64,000 bases of DNA from Henricia sp. BOLD:AAB3569 (GCA_037783545.1 JBBELK010000060.1:2294001-2358000); one strand, 5' to 3'. Positions 20,636 to 31,790 are shown, counted from the first letter of the stretch. The notes: a model not told the origin generated them from the letters alone. A program made the numbers and translations.

Positions 20636-20688
<53 letters not shown>

Positions 20689-20694
20689 AGAGAC
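20621..20694 (-). tRNA. tRNA-Asn(GTT)
   Basis: Consensus body; 5' spacer 291 bp. Confidence 0.96.
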
Positions 20695-20985
20695 AACTGA
20701 TGAGGCGTTTGTATGATGACCCGAAGGCGCCTTTGGAGATGTCTCACAAGTGATCTTCAAACAAAGCAAAAAAATCGGGGATCCCATCGGCATTCATTTG
20801 CCAGGATGCATTTGTTCGCTGGGCATCCTCTACTCACGATGACAGGATGTGTGCTGTTCCCCCTTTGCGTTTACATCCTCTTCCTGTTTTGGAAGTTTGC
20901 TGACCAATGTTCAAGATGCGTTTGCTTCCTGGTTATTCGGACGTTTTGAGGCAAATCTGATCGGTTTTCGAGAAAAAGCAGGTAC

Positions 20986-21010
20986 CGTCCCTGGGTGGAT
21001 TTGAACCACA

Positions 21011-21053
<43 letters not shown>

Positions 21054-21059
21054 AGAAAC
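20986..21059 (-). tRNA. tRNA-Asn(GTT), G49T + C3T variant
   Basis: As 18413; 5' spacer 291 bp. Confidence 0.8.
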
Positions 21060-21350
21060 AACTGATGAGGCGTTTGTATGATGACACGAAGGCGCCTTTG
21101 GAGATGTCTCACAAGTGATTTTCAAACAAAGCAAAAAAATCGGGGATCCCATCGGCATTCATTTGCCAGTATGCATTTGTTCGCTGGGCATCCTCTACTC
21201 ACGATGACAGGATGTGTGCTGTTCCGCCTTTGTGTTTACATCCTCTTCCTGTTTTGGAAGTTTGCTGACCAATGTTCAAGATGCGTTTGCTCCCTGTATT
21301 TTCGAACGTTTTGAGGCAAATCTGATCGGTTTTCGAGAAAAAGCAGGTAC

Positions 21351-21365
21351 CGTCCCTGGGTGGAT

Positions 21366-21418
<53 letters not shown>

Positions 21419-21424
21419 AGAGAC
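21351..21424 (-). tRNA. tRNA-Asn(GTT)
   Basis: Consensus body; 5' spacer 138 bp. Confidence 0.96.
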
Positions 21425-21562
21425 AACTGAGGAGACGTTTGTATGATGACCCGAAGGCGCCTGTTTTAGACGTTTGCTGACCAAAGTTCAAGATGCATTT
21501 GCTTCCTGGTTATTCGGACGTTTTGAGGCAAATCTGATCGGTTTTCGAGAAAAAGCAGGTAC

Positions 21563-21595
21563 CGTCCCTGGGTGGATTTGAACCAGCAACGTTAA

Positions 21596-21630
<35 letters not shown>

Positions 21631-21636
21631 AGAGAC
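21563..21636 (-). pseudogene. tRNA-Asn with damaged anticodon stem
   Basis: Same G41T, A42T and G50C as 18990, plus G45C, which breaks the palindrome. 5' spacer 291 bp. Confidence 0.85.
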
Positions 21637-21927
21637 AACTGATGAGGCGTTTGTATGATGACCCGAAGGCGCCTTTGGAGATGTCTCACAAGTGATCATC
21701 AACCAAAGCAAAAAAATCGGGGATCCCATCGGCATTCATTTGCCAGGATGCATTTGTTCGCTGGGCATCCTCTACTCACGATGACAGGATGTGTGCTGTT
21801 CCCCCTTTGCGTTTACATCCTCTTCCTGTTTTGGAAGTTTGCTGACCAATGTTCAAGATGCGTTTGCTCCCTGGTTATTCGGACGTTTTGAGGCAAATCT
21901 GATCGGTTTTTGAGAAAATGCAGGTAC

Positions 21928-21942
21928 CGTCCCTGGGTGGAT

Positions 21943-21986
<44 letters not shown>

Positions 21987-22001
21987 ATGCGCCACAGAGA
22001 C
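21928..22001 (-). tRNA. tRNA-Asn(GTT), A15T variant
   Basis: As 19355, with the T4 terminator. 5' spacer 307 bp because of a 16-bp duplication. Confidence 0.82.
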
Positions 22002-22014
22002 AACTGATGAGGCG

Positions 22015-22046
22015 TTTGTATGATGACCCGTTTGTATGATGACCCG
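22015..22046. repeat. 16-bp tandem duplication in spacer
   Basis: The segment tttgtatgatgacccg occurs twice in a row (22015-22030 and 22031-22046), lengthening this spacer to 307 bp. The rest of spacer 22002-22308 is ordinary long type. Confidence 0.93.
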
Positions 22047-22308
22047 AAGGCGGCTTTGCAGATGTCTCACAAGTGATCTTCAAACAAAGCAAACAAATCG
22101 GGGATCCCATCGGCATTCATTTGCCAGGATGCATTTGTTCGCTGGGCATCCTCTACTCACGATGACAGGATGTGTGCTGTTCCCCCTTTGCGTTTACATC
22201 CTCTTCCTGTTTTGGAAGTTTGCTGACCAATGTTCAAGATGCCTTTGCTCCCTGGTTATTCGGACGTTTTGAGGCAAATCTGATCGGTTTTCGAGAAAAA
22301 GCAGGTAC

Positions 22309-22323
22309 CGTCACTGGGTGGAT

Positions 22324-22355
<32 letters not shown>

Positions 22356-22382
22356 AGCGCTAACCGATTGCGCCACAGAGAC
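22309..22382 (-). tRNA. tRNA-Asn(GTT), G69T + G26T variant
   Basis: As 20297; 5' spacer 250 bp. Confidence 0.8.
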
Positions 22383-22632
22383 AACTGATGAGGCGTTTGT
22401 ATGATGACCAGAAGGCGCCTTTGGGGATGTCTCACAAGTGATCTTCAGCCAAAGCAAAAAATCGTGGATCCCATCGGCATTCATTTGCCAGGATGCATTT
22501 GTACGCTGGGCATCCTTTACTCACGATGACAGGATGTGTGCTGTTCCGCCTTTGTGTTCAAGATGCGTTTTCTCCCTGGTTATTCGGACGTTTTGAGGCA
22601 AATCTGATCGGTTTTCGAGAAAAAGCAGGTAC

Positions 22633-22647
22633 CGTCCCTGGGTGGAT

Positions 22648-22700
<53 letters not shown>

Positions 22701-22706
22701 AGAGAC
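22633..22706 (-). tRNA. tRNA-Asn(GTT)
   Basis: Consensus body; 5' spacer 250 bp. Confidence 0.96.
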
Positions 22707-22956
22707 AACTGATGAGGCGTTTGTATGATGACCAGAAGGCGCCTTTGGGGATGTCTCACAAGTGATCTTCAGCCAAAGCAAAAAATCGTGGATCCCATCG
22801 GCATTCATTTGCCAGGATGCATTTGTACGCTGGGCATCCTTTACTCACGATGACAGGATGTGTGCTGTTCCGCCTTTGTGTTCAAGATGCGTTTTCTCCC
22901 TGGTTATCCGGACGTTTTGAGGCAAATCTGATCGGTTTTCGAGAAAAAGCAGGTAC

Positions 22957-22987
22957 CGTCCCTGGGTGGATTTGAACCACCAACCTG

Positions 22988-23024
<37 letters not shown>

Positions 23025-23030
23025 AGAGAC
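22957..23030 (-). tRNA. tRNA-Asn(GTT), A43C variant
   Basis: A43C opens the outermost anticodon-stem pair (T27-C43). 5' spacer 290 bp. Confidence 0.85.
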
Positions 23031-23320
23031 AACTGATGAGGCGTTTGTATGATGACCCGAAGGCGGCTTTGGAGATGTCTCACAAGTGATCTTCAACCAA
23101 AGCAAAAAATTGTGGATCCCATCGGCATTCATTTGCCAGGATGCACTTGTACGCTGGGCATCCTCTACTCACGATGACAGGATGTGTGCTGTTCCGCCTT
23201 TGTGTTTACATCCTCTTCCTGTTTTGGAAGTTTGCTGACCAATGTTCAAGATGCGTTTGCACCCTGGTTATTCGGACGTTTTGAGGCAAATCTGATCGGT
23301 TTTCGAGAAAAAGCAGGTAC

Positions 23321-23335
23321 CGTCCCTGGGTGGAT

Positions 23336-23388
<53 letters not shown>

Positions 23389-23394
23389 AGAGAC
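23321..23394 (-). tRNA. tRNA-Asn(GTT)
   Basis: Consensus body; 5' spacer 138 bp starting the gatgccccgaggg flank type. Confidence 0.96.
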
Positions 23395-23532
23395 AACTGA
23401 TGAGGCGTTTGTATGATGCCCCGAGGGCGCCTGTTTTAGAGGTTTGCTGACCAAAGTTCAAGATGCGTTTGCTTCCTGGTTATTCGGACGTTTTGAGGCA
23501 AATCTGATCGGTTTTCGAGAAAAAGCAGGTAC

Positions 23533-23547
23533 CGTCCCTGGGTGGAT

Positions 23548-23600
<53 letters not shown>

Positions 23601-23606
23601 AGCGAC
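23533..23606 (-). tRNA. tRNA-Asn(GTT), T4G variant
   Basis: T4G turns the 4-69 wobble into a G-G mismatch. 5' spacer 291 bp. Counterpart at 25993. Confidence 0.82.
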
Positions 23607-23897
23607 AACTGATGAGGCGTTTGTATGATGACCCGAAGGCGCCTTTGGAGATGTCTCACAAGTGATCTTCAAACAAAGCAAAAAAATCGGGGATCCCATC
23701 GGCATTCATTTGCCAGGATGCATTTGTTCACTGGGCATCCTCTACTCACGATGACAGGATGTGTGCTGTTCCCCCTTTGTGTTTACATCCTCTTCCTGTT
23801 TTGGAAGTTTGCTGACCAATGTTCAAGATGCGTTTGCTCCCTGGTTATTCGGACGTTTTGAGGCAAATCTGATCGGTTTTCGAGAAAAAGCAGGTAC

Positions 23898-23922
23898 CGT
23901 CCCTGGGTGGATTTGAACCACA

Positions 23923-23958
<36 letters not shown>

Positions 23959-23971
23959 ACGCCACAGAGAC
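23898..23971 (-). tRNA. tRNA-Asn(GTT), G49T + C13T variant
   Basis: G49T opens the T-stem base; C13T leaves a T-G wobble in the D stem. 5' spacer 138 bp. Counterpart at 26358. Confidence 0.8.
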
Positions 23972-24109
23972 AACTGATGAGGCGTTTGTATGATGCCCCG
24001 AGGGCGCCTGTTTTAGAAGTTTGCTGACCAAAGTTCAAGATGCGTTTGCTTCCTGGTTATTCGGACGTTTTGAGGCAAATCTGATCGGTTTTCGAGAAAA
24101 AGCAGGTAC

Positions 24110-24124
24110 CGTCCCTGGGTGGAT

Positions 24125-24177
<53 letters not shown>

Positions 24178-24183
24178 AGAGAC
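24110..24183 (-). tRNA. tRNA-Asn(GTT)
   Basis: Consensus body; 5' spacer 291 bp. Confidence 0.96.
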
Positions 24184-24474
24184 AACTGATGAGGCATTTG
24201 TATGATGACCCGAAGGCGCCTTTGGAGATGTCTCACAAGTGATCTTCAAACAAAGCAAAAAAATCTGGGATCCCATCGGCATTCATTTGCCAGGATGCAT
24301 TTGTTCGCTGGGCATCCTCTACTCACGATGACAGGATGTGTGCTGTTCCCCCTTTGTGTTTACATCCTCTTCCTGTTTTGGAAGTTTGCTGACCAATGTT
24401 CAAGATGCGTTTGCTCCCTGGTTATTCGGACGTTTTTAGGCAAATCTGATCGGTTTTAGAGAAAAAGCAGGTAC

Positions 24475-24488
24475 CGTCCCTGGGTGGA

Positions 24489-24542
<54 letters not shown>

Positions 24543-24548
24543 AGAGAC
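24475..24548 (-). tRNA. tRNA-Asn(GTT), A59G variant
   Basis: A59G as at 7595, likely neutral. 5' spacer 140 bp. Confidence 0.92.
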
Positions 24549-24688
24549 AACTGAGGAGGCGTTTGTATGATGACCCGAAGGCGCCCTTGTTTTAGACGTT
24601 TGCTGACCAAAGTTCAAGATGCGTTTGCTTCCTGGTTATTCGGACGTTTTGAGGCAAATCTGATCGGTTTTCGAGAAAAAGCAGGTAC

Positions 24689-24703
24689 CGTCCCTGGGTG
24701 AAT

Positions 24704-24750
<47 letters not shown>

Positions 24751-24762
24751 GGCCACAGAGAC
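24689..24762 (-). tRNA. tRNA-Asn(GTT), C61T + G12C variant
   Basis: C61T weakens the near-invariant 53-61 pair to G-T and touches box B; G12C breaks a D-stem pair. Likely impaired. 5' spacer 291 bp. Confidence 0.75.
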
Positions 24763-25053
24763 AACTGAGGAGGCGTTTGTATGATGACCCGAAGGCGGCT
24801 TTGGAGATGTCTCACAAGTGATCTTCAAACAAAACAAAACAATCGGGGATCCCATCGGCATTCATTTGCCAGGATGCATTTGTTCGCTGGGCATCCTCTA
24901 CTCACGACGACAGGATGTGTGCTGTTCCCCCTTTGTGTTTACATCCTCTTCCTGTTTTGGAAGTTTGCTGACCAAGCTTCAAGATGCGTTTGCTCCCTGG
25001 TTATTCGGACGTTTTGAGGCAAATCTGATCGGTTTTCGAGAAAAAGCAGGTAC

Positions 25054-25127
25054 CGTCCCTGGGTGGATTTGAACAACATACCTTTCGGTTAATAGCCGAA
25101 CGCGATAACCGATTGCGACACAGAGAC
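25054..25127 (-). pseudogene. Degenerate tRNA-Asn, anticodon ATT (class reference)
   Basis: Six changes from consensus: G10T, G22T, G34A, T48A, G49T and G52T. The anticodon becomes ATT. Two of four D-stem pairs and two of five T-stem pairs become T-C mismatches, and the first G of box B and the G10 of box A are lost. Cloverleaf and internal promoter are both weakened, so I call it a pseudogene. The same six-change body recurs 21 times between 25 and 44.5 kb ('ATT class'), normally with an aactgatgatacg 5' flank. 5' spacer 290 bp. Confidence 0.88.
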
Positions 25128-25417
25128 AACTGATGATACGTTTGTATGATGACCCGAAGGCGCCTTTGGAGATGTCTCACAAGTGATCTTCAACCAAAGC
25201 AAAAAATCGTGGATCCCATCGGCATTCATTTGCCAGGATGCATTTGTACGCTGGGCATCCTTTACTCACGATGACAGGATGTGTGCTGTTCCGCCTTTGT
25301 GTTTACATCCTCTTCCTGTTTTGGAAGTTTGCTGACCAATGTTCAAGATGCGTTTGCTCCCTGGTTATTCGGACGTTTTGAGGCAAATCTGATCGGTTTT
25401 CGAGAAAAAGCAGGTAC

Positions 25418-25432
25418 CGTCCCTGGGTGGAT

Positions 25433-25485
<53 letters not shown>

Positions 25486-25491
25486 AGAGAC
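25418..25491 (-). tRNA. tRNA-Asn(GTT)
   Basis: Consensus body; 5' spacer 289 bp. Confidence 0.96.
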
Positions 25492-25780
25492 AACTGATGA
25501 GGCGTTTGTATGATGATCCGAAGGCGCCTTTGGAGATGTCTCACAAGTGATCTTCAAACAAAGCAAAAAAATCGGGATCCCATCGGCATTCATTTGCCAG
25601 GATGCATTTGTTCGCTGGGCATCCTCTACTAACGATGACAGGATGTGTGCTGTTCCCCCTTTGTGTTTACATCCTCTTCCTGTTTTGGAAGTTTGCTGAC
25701 CAATGTTCAAGATGCGTTTGCTCCCTGGTTATTCGGACGTTTTTAGGCAAACCGATCGGTTTTCGAGAAAAAGCAGGTAC

Positions 25781-25795
25781 CGTCCCTGGGTGGAT

Positions 25796-25848
<53 letters not shown>

Positions 25849-25854
25849 AGAGAC
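25781..25854 (-). tRNA. tRNA-Asn(GTT)
   Basis: Consensus body; 3' flank gcaaaccgatcgg lacks one base. 5' spacer 138 bp. Confidence 0.96.
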
Positions 25855-25992
25855 AACTGATGAGGCGTTTGTATGATGCCCCGAGGGCGCCTGTTTTAGA
25901 GGTTTGCTGACCAAAGTTCAAGATGCGTTTGCTTCCTGGTTATTCGGACGTTTTGAGGCAAATCTGATCGGTTTTCGAGAAAAAGCAGGTAC

Positions 25993-26007
25993 CGTCCCTG
26001 GGTGGAT

Positions 26008-26060
<53 letters not shown>

Positions 26061-26066
26061 AGCGAC
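25993..26066 (-). tRNA. tRNA-Asn(GTT), T4G variant
   Basis: As 23533; 5' spacer 291 bp. Confidence 0.82.
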
Positions 26067-26357
26067 AACTGATGAGGCGTTTGTATGATGACCCGAAGGC
26101 GCCTTTGGAGATGTCTCACAAGTGATCTTCAAACAAAGCAAAAAAATCGGGGATCCCATCGGCATTCATTTGCCAGGATGCATTTGTTCACTGGGCATCC
26201 TCTACTCACGATGACAGGATGTGTGCTGTTCCCCCTTTGTGTTTACATCCTCTTCCTGTTTTGGAAGTTTGCTGACCAATGTTCAAGATGCGTTTGCTCC
26301 CTGGTTATTCGGACGTTTTGAGGCAAATCTGATCGGTTTTCGAGAAAAAGCAGGTAC

Positions 26358-26382
26358 CGTCCCTGGGTGGATTTGAACCACA

Positions 26383-26418
<36 letters not shown>

Positions 26419-26431
26419 ACGCCACAGAGAC
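26358..26431 (-). tRNA. tRNA-Asn(GTT), G49T + C13T variant
   Basis: As 23898; 5' spacer 138 bp. Confidence 0.8.
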
Positions 26432-26569
26432 AACTGATGAGGCGTTTGTATGATGCCCCGAGGGCGCCTGTTTTAGAAGTTTGCTGACCAAAGTTCAAGA
26501 TGCGTTTGCTTCCTGGTTATTCGGACGTTTTGAGGCAAATCTGATCGGTTTTCGAGAAAAAGCAGGTAC

Positions 26570-26584
26570 CGTCCCTGGGTGGAT

Positions 26585-26637
<53 letters not shown>

Positions 26638-26643
26638 AGAGAC
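26570..26643 (-). tRNA. tRNA-Asn(GTT)
   Basis: Consensus body; 5' spacer 291 bp. Confidence 0.96.
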
Positions 26644-26934
26644 AACTGATGAGGCATTTGTATGATGACCCGAAGGCGCCTTTGGAGATGTCTCACAAGT
26701 GATCTTCAAACAAAGCAAAAAAATCTGGGATCCCATCGGCATTCATTTGCCAGGATGCATTTGTTCGCTGGGCATCCTCTACTCACGATGACAGGATGTG
26801 TGCTGTTCCCCCTTTGTGTTTACATCCTCTTCCTGTTTTGGAAGTTTGCTGACCAATGTTCAAGATGCGTTTGCTCCCTGGTTATTCGGACGTTTTTAGG
26901 CAAATCTGATCGGTTTTAGAGAAAAAGCAGGTAC

Positions 26935-26948
26935 CGTCCCTGGGTGGA

Positions 26949-27002
<54 letters not shown>

Positions 27003-27008
27003 AGAGAC
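26935..27008 (-). tRNA. tRNA-Asn(GTT), A59G variant
   Basis: As 24475; 5' spacer 140 bp. Confidence 0.92.
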
Positions 27009-27148
27009 AACTGAGGAGGCGTTTGTATGATGACCCGAAGGCGCCCTTGTTTCAGACGTTTGCTGACCAAAGTTCAAGATGCGTTTGCTTCCTGGTTATT
27101 CGGACGTTTTGAGGCAAATCTGATCGGTTTTCGAGAAAAAGCAGGTAC

Positions 27149-27163
27149 CGTCCCTGGGTGAAT

Positions 27164-27210
<47 letters not shown>

Positions 27211-27222
27211 GGCCACAGAGAC
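27149..27222 (-). tRNA. tRNA-Asn(GTT), C61T + G12C variant
   Basis: As 24689; 5' spacer 291 bp. Confidence 0.75.
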
Positions 27223-27513
27223 AACTGAGGAGGCGTTTGTATGATGACCCGAAGGCGGCTTTGGAGATGTCTCACAAGTGATCTTCAAACAAAACAAAAC
27301 AATCGGGGATCCCATCGGCATTCATTTGCCAGGATGCATTTGTTCGCTGGGCATCCTCTACTCACGACGACAGGATGTGTGCTGTTCCCCCTTTGTGTTT
27401 ACATCCTCTTCCTGTTTTGGAAGTTTGCTGACCAAGCTTCAAGATGCGTTTGCTCCCTGGTTATTCGGACATTTTGAGGCAAATCTGATCGGTTTTCGAG
27501 AAAAAGCAGGTAC

Positions 27514-27587
27514 CGTCCCTGGGTGGATTTGAACAACATACCTTTCGGTTAATAGCCGAACGCGATAACCGATTGCGACACAGAGAC
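27514..27587 (-). pseudogene. tRNA-Asn ATT class
   Basis: Same six changes as 25054; 5' spacer 290 bp. Confidence 0.86.
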
Positions 27588-27877
27588 AACTGATGATACG
27601 TTTGTATGATGACCCGAAGGCGCCTTTGGAGATGTCTCACAAGTGATCTTCAACCAAAGCAAAAAATCGTGGATCCCATCGGCATTCATTTGCCAGGATG
27701 CATTTGTACGCTGGGCATCCTTTACTCACGATGACAGGATGTGTGCTGTTCCGCCTTTGTGTTTACATCCTCTTCCTGTTTTGGAAGTTTGCTGACCAAT
27801 GTTCAAGATGCGTTTGCTCCCTGGTTATTCGGACGTTTTGAGGCAAATCTGATCGGTTTTCGAGAAAAAGCAGGTAC

Positions 27878-27892
27878 CGTCCCTGGGTGGAT

Positions 27893-27945
<53 letters not shown>

Positions 27946-27951
27946 AGAGAC
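27878..27951 (-). tRNA. tRNA-Asn(GTT)
   Basis: Consensus body; 5' spacer 289 bp. Confidence 0.96.
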
Positions 27952-28240
27952 AACTGATGAGGCGTTTGTATGATGACCCGAAGGCGCCTTTGGAGATGTC
28001 TCACAAGTGATCTTCAAACAAAGCAAAAAAATCGGGATCCCATCGGCATTCATTTGCCAGGATGCATTTGTTCGCTGGGCATCCTCTACTAACGATGACA
28101 GTATGTGTGCTGTTCCCCCTTTGTGTTTACATCCTCTTCCTGTTTTGGAAGTTTGCTGACCAATGTTCAAGATGCGTTTGCTCCCTGGTTATTCGGACGT
28201 TTTTAGGCAAACCGATCGGTTTTCGAGAAAAAGCAGGTAC

Positions 28241-28255
28241 CGTCCCTGGGTGGAT

Positions 28256-28308
<53 letters not shown>

Positions 28309-28314
28309 AGAGAC
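28241..28314 (-). tRNA. tRNA-Asn(GTT)
   Basis: Consensus body; 5' spacer 291 bp. Confidence 0.96.
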
Positions 28315-28605
28315 AACTGAGGAGGCGTTTGTATGATGACCCGAAGGCGGCTTTGGAGATGTCTCACAAGTGATCTTTAAACAAAACAAAACAATCGGGG
28401 ATCCCATCGGCATTCATTTGCCAGGATGCATTTGTTCGCTGGGCATCCTCTACTCACGACGACAGGATGTGTGCTGTTCCCCCTTTGTGTTTACATCCTC
28501 TTCCTGTTTTGGAAGTTTGCTGACCAAGCTTCAAGATGCGTTTGCTCCCTGGTTATTCGGACGTTTTGAGGCAAATCTGATTGGTTTTCGAGAAAAAGCA
28601 GGTAC

Positions 28606-28679
28606 CGTCCCTGGGTGGATTTGAACAACATACCTTTCGGTTAATAGCCGAACGCGATAACCGATTGCGACACAGAGAC
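28606..28679 (-). pseudogene. tRNA-Asn ATT class
   Basis: ATT-class body; first of three in a row. 5' spacer 290 bp. Confidence 0.86.
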
Positions 28680-28969
28680 AACTGATGATACGTTTGTATG
28701 ATGACCCGAAGGCGCCTTTGGAGATGTCTCACAAGTGATCTTCAACCAAAGCAAAAAATCGTGGATCCCATCGGCATTCATTTGCCAGGATGCATTTGTA
28801 CGCTGGGCATCCTTTACTCACGATGACAGGATGTGTGCTGTTCCGCCTTTGTGTTTACATCCTCTTCCTGTTTTGGAAGTTTGCTGACCAATGTTCAAGA
28901 TGCGTTTGCTCCCTGGTTATTCGGACGTTTTGAGGCAAATCTGATCGGTTTTCGAGAAAAAGCAGGTAC

Positions 28970-29043
28970 CGTCCCTGGGTGGATTTGAACAACATACCTT
29001 TCGGTTAATAGCCGAACGCGATAACCGATTGCGACACAGAGAC
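28970..29043 (-). pseudogene. tRNA-Asn ATT class
   Basis: ATT-class body; 5' spacer 290 bp. Confidence 0.86.
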
Positions 29044-29333
29044 AACTGATGATACGTTTGTATGATGACCCGAAGGCGCCTTTGGAGATGTCTCACAAGT
29101 GATCTTCAACCAAAGCAAAAAATCGTGGATCCCATCGGCATTCATTTGCCAGGATGCATTTGTACGCTGGGCATCCTTTACTCACGATGACAGGATGTGT
29201 GCTGTTCCGCCTTTGTGTTTACATCCTCTTCCTGTTTTGGAAGTTTGCTGACCAATGTTCAAGATGCGTTTGCTCCCTGGTTATTCGGACGTTTTGAGGC
29301 AAATCTGATCGGTTTTCGAGAAAAAGCAGGTAC

Positions 29334-29407
29334 CGTCCCTGGGTGGATTTGAACAACATACCTTTCGGTTAATAGCCGAACGCGATAACCGATTGCGACA
29401 CAGAGAC
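29334..29407 (-). pseudogene. tRNA-Asn ATT class
   Basis: ATT-class body; 5' spacer 290 bp. Confidence 0.86.
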
Positions 29408-29697
29408 AACTGATGATACGTTTGTATGATGACCCGAAGGCGCCTTTGGAGATGTCTCACAAGTGATCTTCAACCAAAGCAAAAAATCGTGGATCCCATC
29501 GGCATTCATTTGCCAGGATGCATTTGTACGCTGGGCATCCTTTACTCACGATGACAGGATGTGTGCTGTTCCGCCTTTGTGTTTACATCCTCTTCCTGTT
29601 TTGGAAGTTTGCTGACCAATGTTCAAGATGCGTCTGCTCCCTGGTTATTCGGACGTTTTGAGGCAAATCTGATCGGTTTTCGAGAAAAAGCAGGTAC

Positions 29698-29730
29698 CGT
29701 CCCTGGGTGGATTTGAACCACCAACCTTTT

Positions 29731-29765
<35 letters not shown>

Positions 29766-29771
29766 AGAGAC
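29698..29771 (-). tRNA. tRNA-Asn(GTT), G41A variant
   Basis: G41A makes a C29-A41 mismatch in the anticodon stem. 5' spacer 138 bp. Same at 34918, 39256 and 43594. Confidence 0.83.
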
Positions 29772-29909
29772 AACTGATGAGGCGTTTGTATGATGCCCCG
29801 AGGGCGCCTGTTTTAGAAGTTTGCTGACCAAAGTTCAAGATGCGTTTGCTTCCTGGTTATTCGGACGTTTTGAGGCAAATCTGATCGGTTTTCGAGAAAA
29901 AGCAGGTAC

Positions 29910-29924
29910 CGTCCCTGGGTGGAT

Positions 29925-29977
<53 letters not shown>

Positions 29978-29983
29978 AGAGAC
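29910..29983 (-). tRNA. tRNA-Asn(GTT)
   Basis: Consensus body; 5' spacer 138 bp. Confidence 0.96.
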
Positions 29984-30121
29984 AACTGATGAGGCGTTTG
30001 TATGATGCCCCGAGGGCGCCTGTTTTAGAAGTTTGCTGACCAAAGTTCAAGATGCGTTTGCTTCCTGGTTATTCGGACGTTTTGAGGCAAATCTGATCGG
30101 TTTTCGAGAAAAAGCAGGTAC

Positions 30122-30136
30122 CGTCCCTGGGTGGAT

Positions 30137-30189
<53 letters not shown>

Positions 30190-30195
30190 AGAGAC
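30122..30195 (-). tRNA. tRNA-Asn(GTT)
   Basis: Consensus body; 5' spacer 138 bp. Confidence 0.96.
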
Positions 30196-30333
30196 AACTG
30201 ATGAGGCGTTTGTATGATGCCCCGAGGGCGCCTGTTTTAGAAGTTTGCTGACCAAAGTTCAAGATGCGTTTGCTTCCTGGTTATTCGGACGTTTTGAGGC
30301 AAATCTGATCGGTTTTCGAGAAAAAGCAGGTAC

Positions 30334-30348
30334 CGTCCCTGGGTGGAT

Positions 30349-30401
<53 letters not shown>

Positions 30402-30407
30402 AGAGAC
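30334..30407 (-). tRNA. tRNA-Asn(GTT)
   Basis: Consensus body; the extra short unit absent from the 33-36 kb relative. 5' spacer 290 bp. Confidence 0.96.
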
Positions 30408-30697
30408 AACTGATGAGGCGTTTGTATGATGACCCGAAGGCGGCTTTGGAGATGTCTCACAAGTGATCTTCAACCAAAGCAAAAAATCGTGGATCCCATC
30501 GGCATTCATTTGCCAGGATGCATTTGTCCGCTGGGCATCCTCTACTCACGATGACAGGATGTGTGCTGTTCCCCCTTTGTGTTTACATCCTCTTCCTGTT
30601 TTGGAAGTTTGCTGACCAAGCTTCAATATGCGTTTGCTCCCTGGTTATTCGGACGTTTTGAGGCAAATCTGATCGGTTTTCGAGAAAAAGCAGGTAC

Positions 30698-30712
30698 CGT
30701 CCCTGGGTGGAT

Positions 30713-30771
<59 letters not shown>
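30698..30771 (-). tRNA. tRNA-Asn(GTT), T6C variant
   Basis: T6C makes a C-A mismatch in the acceptor stem. 5' spacer 291 bp. Confidence 0.84.
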
Positions 30772-31062
30772 AACTGAGGAGGCGTTTGTATGATGACCCG
30801 AAGGCGGCTTTGGAGATGTCTCACAAGTGATCTTCAAACAAAACAAAACAATCGGGGATCCCATCGGCATTCATTTGCCAGGATGCATTTGTTCGCTGGG
30901 CATCCTCTACTCACGACGACAGGATGTGTGCTGTTCCCCCTTTGTGTTTACATCCTCTTCCTGTTTTGGAAGTTTGCTGACCAAGCTTCAAGATGCGTTT
31001 GCTCCCTGGTTATTCGGACGTTTTGAGGCAAATCTGATCGGTTTTCGAGAAAAAGCAGGTAC

Positions 31063-31136
31063 CGTCCCTGGGTGGATTTGAACAACATACCTTTCGGTTA
31101 ATAGCCGAACGCGATAACCGATTGCGACACAGAGAC
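31063..31136 (-). pseudogene. tRNA-Asn ATT class
   Basis: ATT-class body; 5' spacer 290 bp. Confidence 0.86.
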
Positions 31137-31426
31137 AACTGATGATACGTTTGTATGATGACCCGAAGGCGCCTTTGGAGATGTCTCACAAGTGATCTTC
31201 AACCAAAGCAAAAAATCGTGGATCCCATCGGCATTCATTTGCCAGGATGCATTTGTACGCTGGGCATCCTTTACTCACGATGACAGGATGTGTGCTGTTC
31301 CGCCTTTGTGTTTACATCCTCTTCCTGTTTTGGAAGTTTGCTGACCAATGTTCAAGATGCGTTTGCTCCCTGGTTATTCGGACGTTTTGAGGCAAATCTG
31401 ATCGGTTTTCGAGAAAAAGCAGGTAC

Positions 31427-31455
31427 CGTCCCTGGGTGGATTTGAACCACCAACT

Positions 31456-31494
<39 letters not shown>

Positions 31495-31500
31495 AGAGAC
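31427..31500 (-). tRNA. tRNA-Asn(GTT), G45A variant
   Basis: One variable-loop change (G45A), likely neutral. 5' spacer 290 bp. Confidence 0.92.
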
Positions 31501-31790
31501 AACTGATGAGGCGTTTGTATGATGACCCGAAGGCGCCTTTGGAGATGTCTCACAAGTGATCTTCAAACAAAGCAAAAAAATCGGGGATCCCATCGGCATT
31601 CATTTGCCAGGATGCATTTGTTCGCTGGGCATCCTCTACTAACGATGACAGGATGTGTGCTGTTCCCCCTTTGTGTTTACATCCTCTTCCTGTTTTGGAA
31701 GTTTGCTGACCAATGTTCAAGATGCGTTTGCTCCCTGGTTATTCGGACGTTTTTAGGCAAACCGATCGGTTTTCGAGAAAAAGCAGGTAC

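Larger units (their letters stand above)
18778..21350 (-). repeat. 2573-bp higher-order repeat with nested 1.27-1.31 kb copies
   Basis: Variant tRNAs at 18990 and 19355 recur at 21563 and 21928 (+2573). Within the block, the consensus tRNA with a ctgtatattcgaacg-type flank recurs at 18778, 20085 and 21351 (+1307, +1266), and the G49T+C3T variant at 18413, 19720 and 20986. Confidence 0.8.
23395..25854 (-). repeat. 2460-bp duplication, copy 1
   Basis: tRNAs at 23533 to 25781 recur at exactly +2460 with the same private variants (T4G, G49T+C13T, A59G, C61T+G12C, ATT class). Confidence 0.9.
25855..28314 (-). repeat. 2460-bp duplication, copy 2
   Basis: Second copy of 23395-25854, with only a few single-base differences, for example catttt for cgtttt near 27470. 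Confidence 0.9.
28606..30195 (-). repeat. Block shared with 33826-35415
   Basis: Three ATT-class units, the G41A copy and two short units recur at +5220 in the same order. The 28-31 kb version has one extra short unit after them. Confidence 0.82.

Noticed and set aside
25054-25127. Genuine tRNA with anticodon ATT (new decoding)
   Set aside because: Four T-C stem mismatches plus box B damage make a working tRNA unlikely; kept only as an alternative in the findings.
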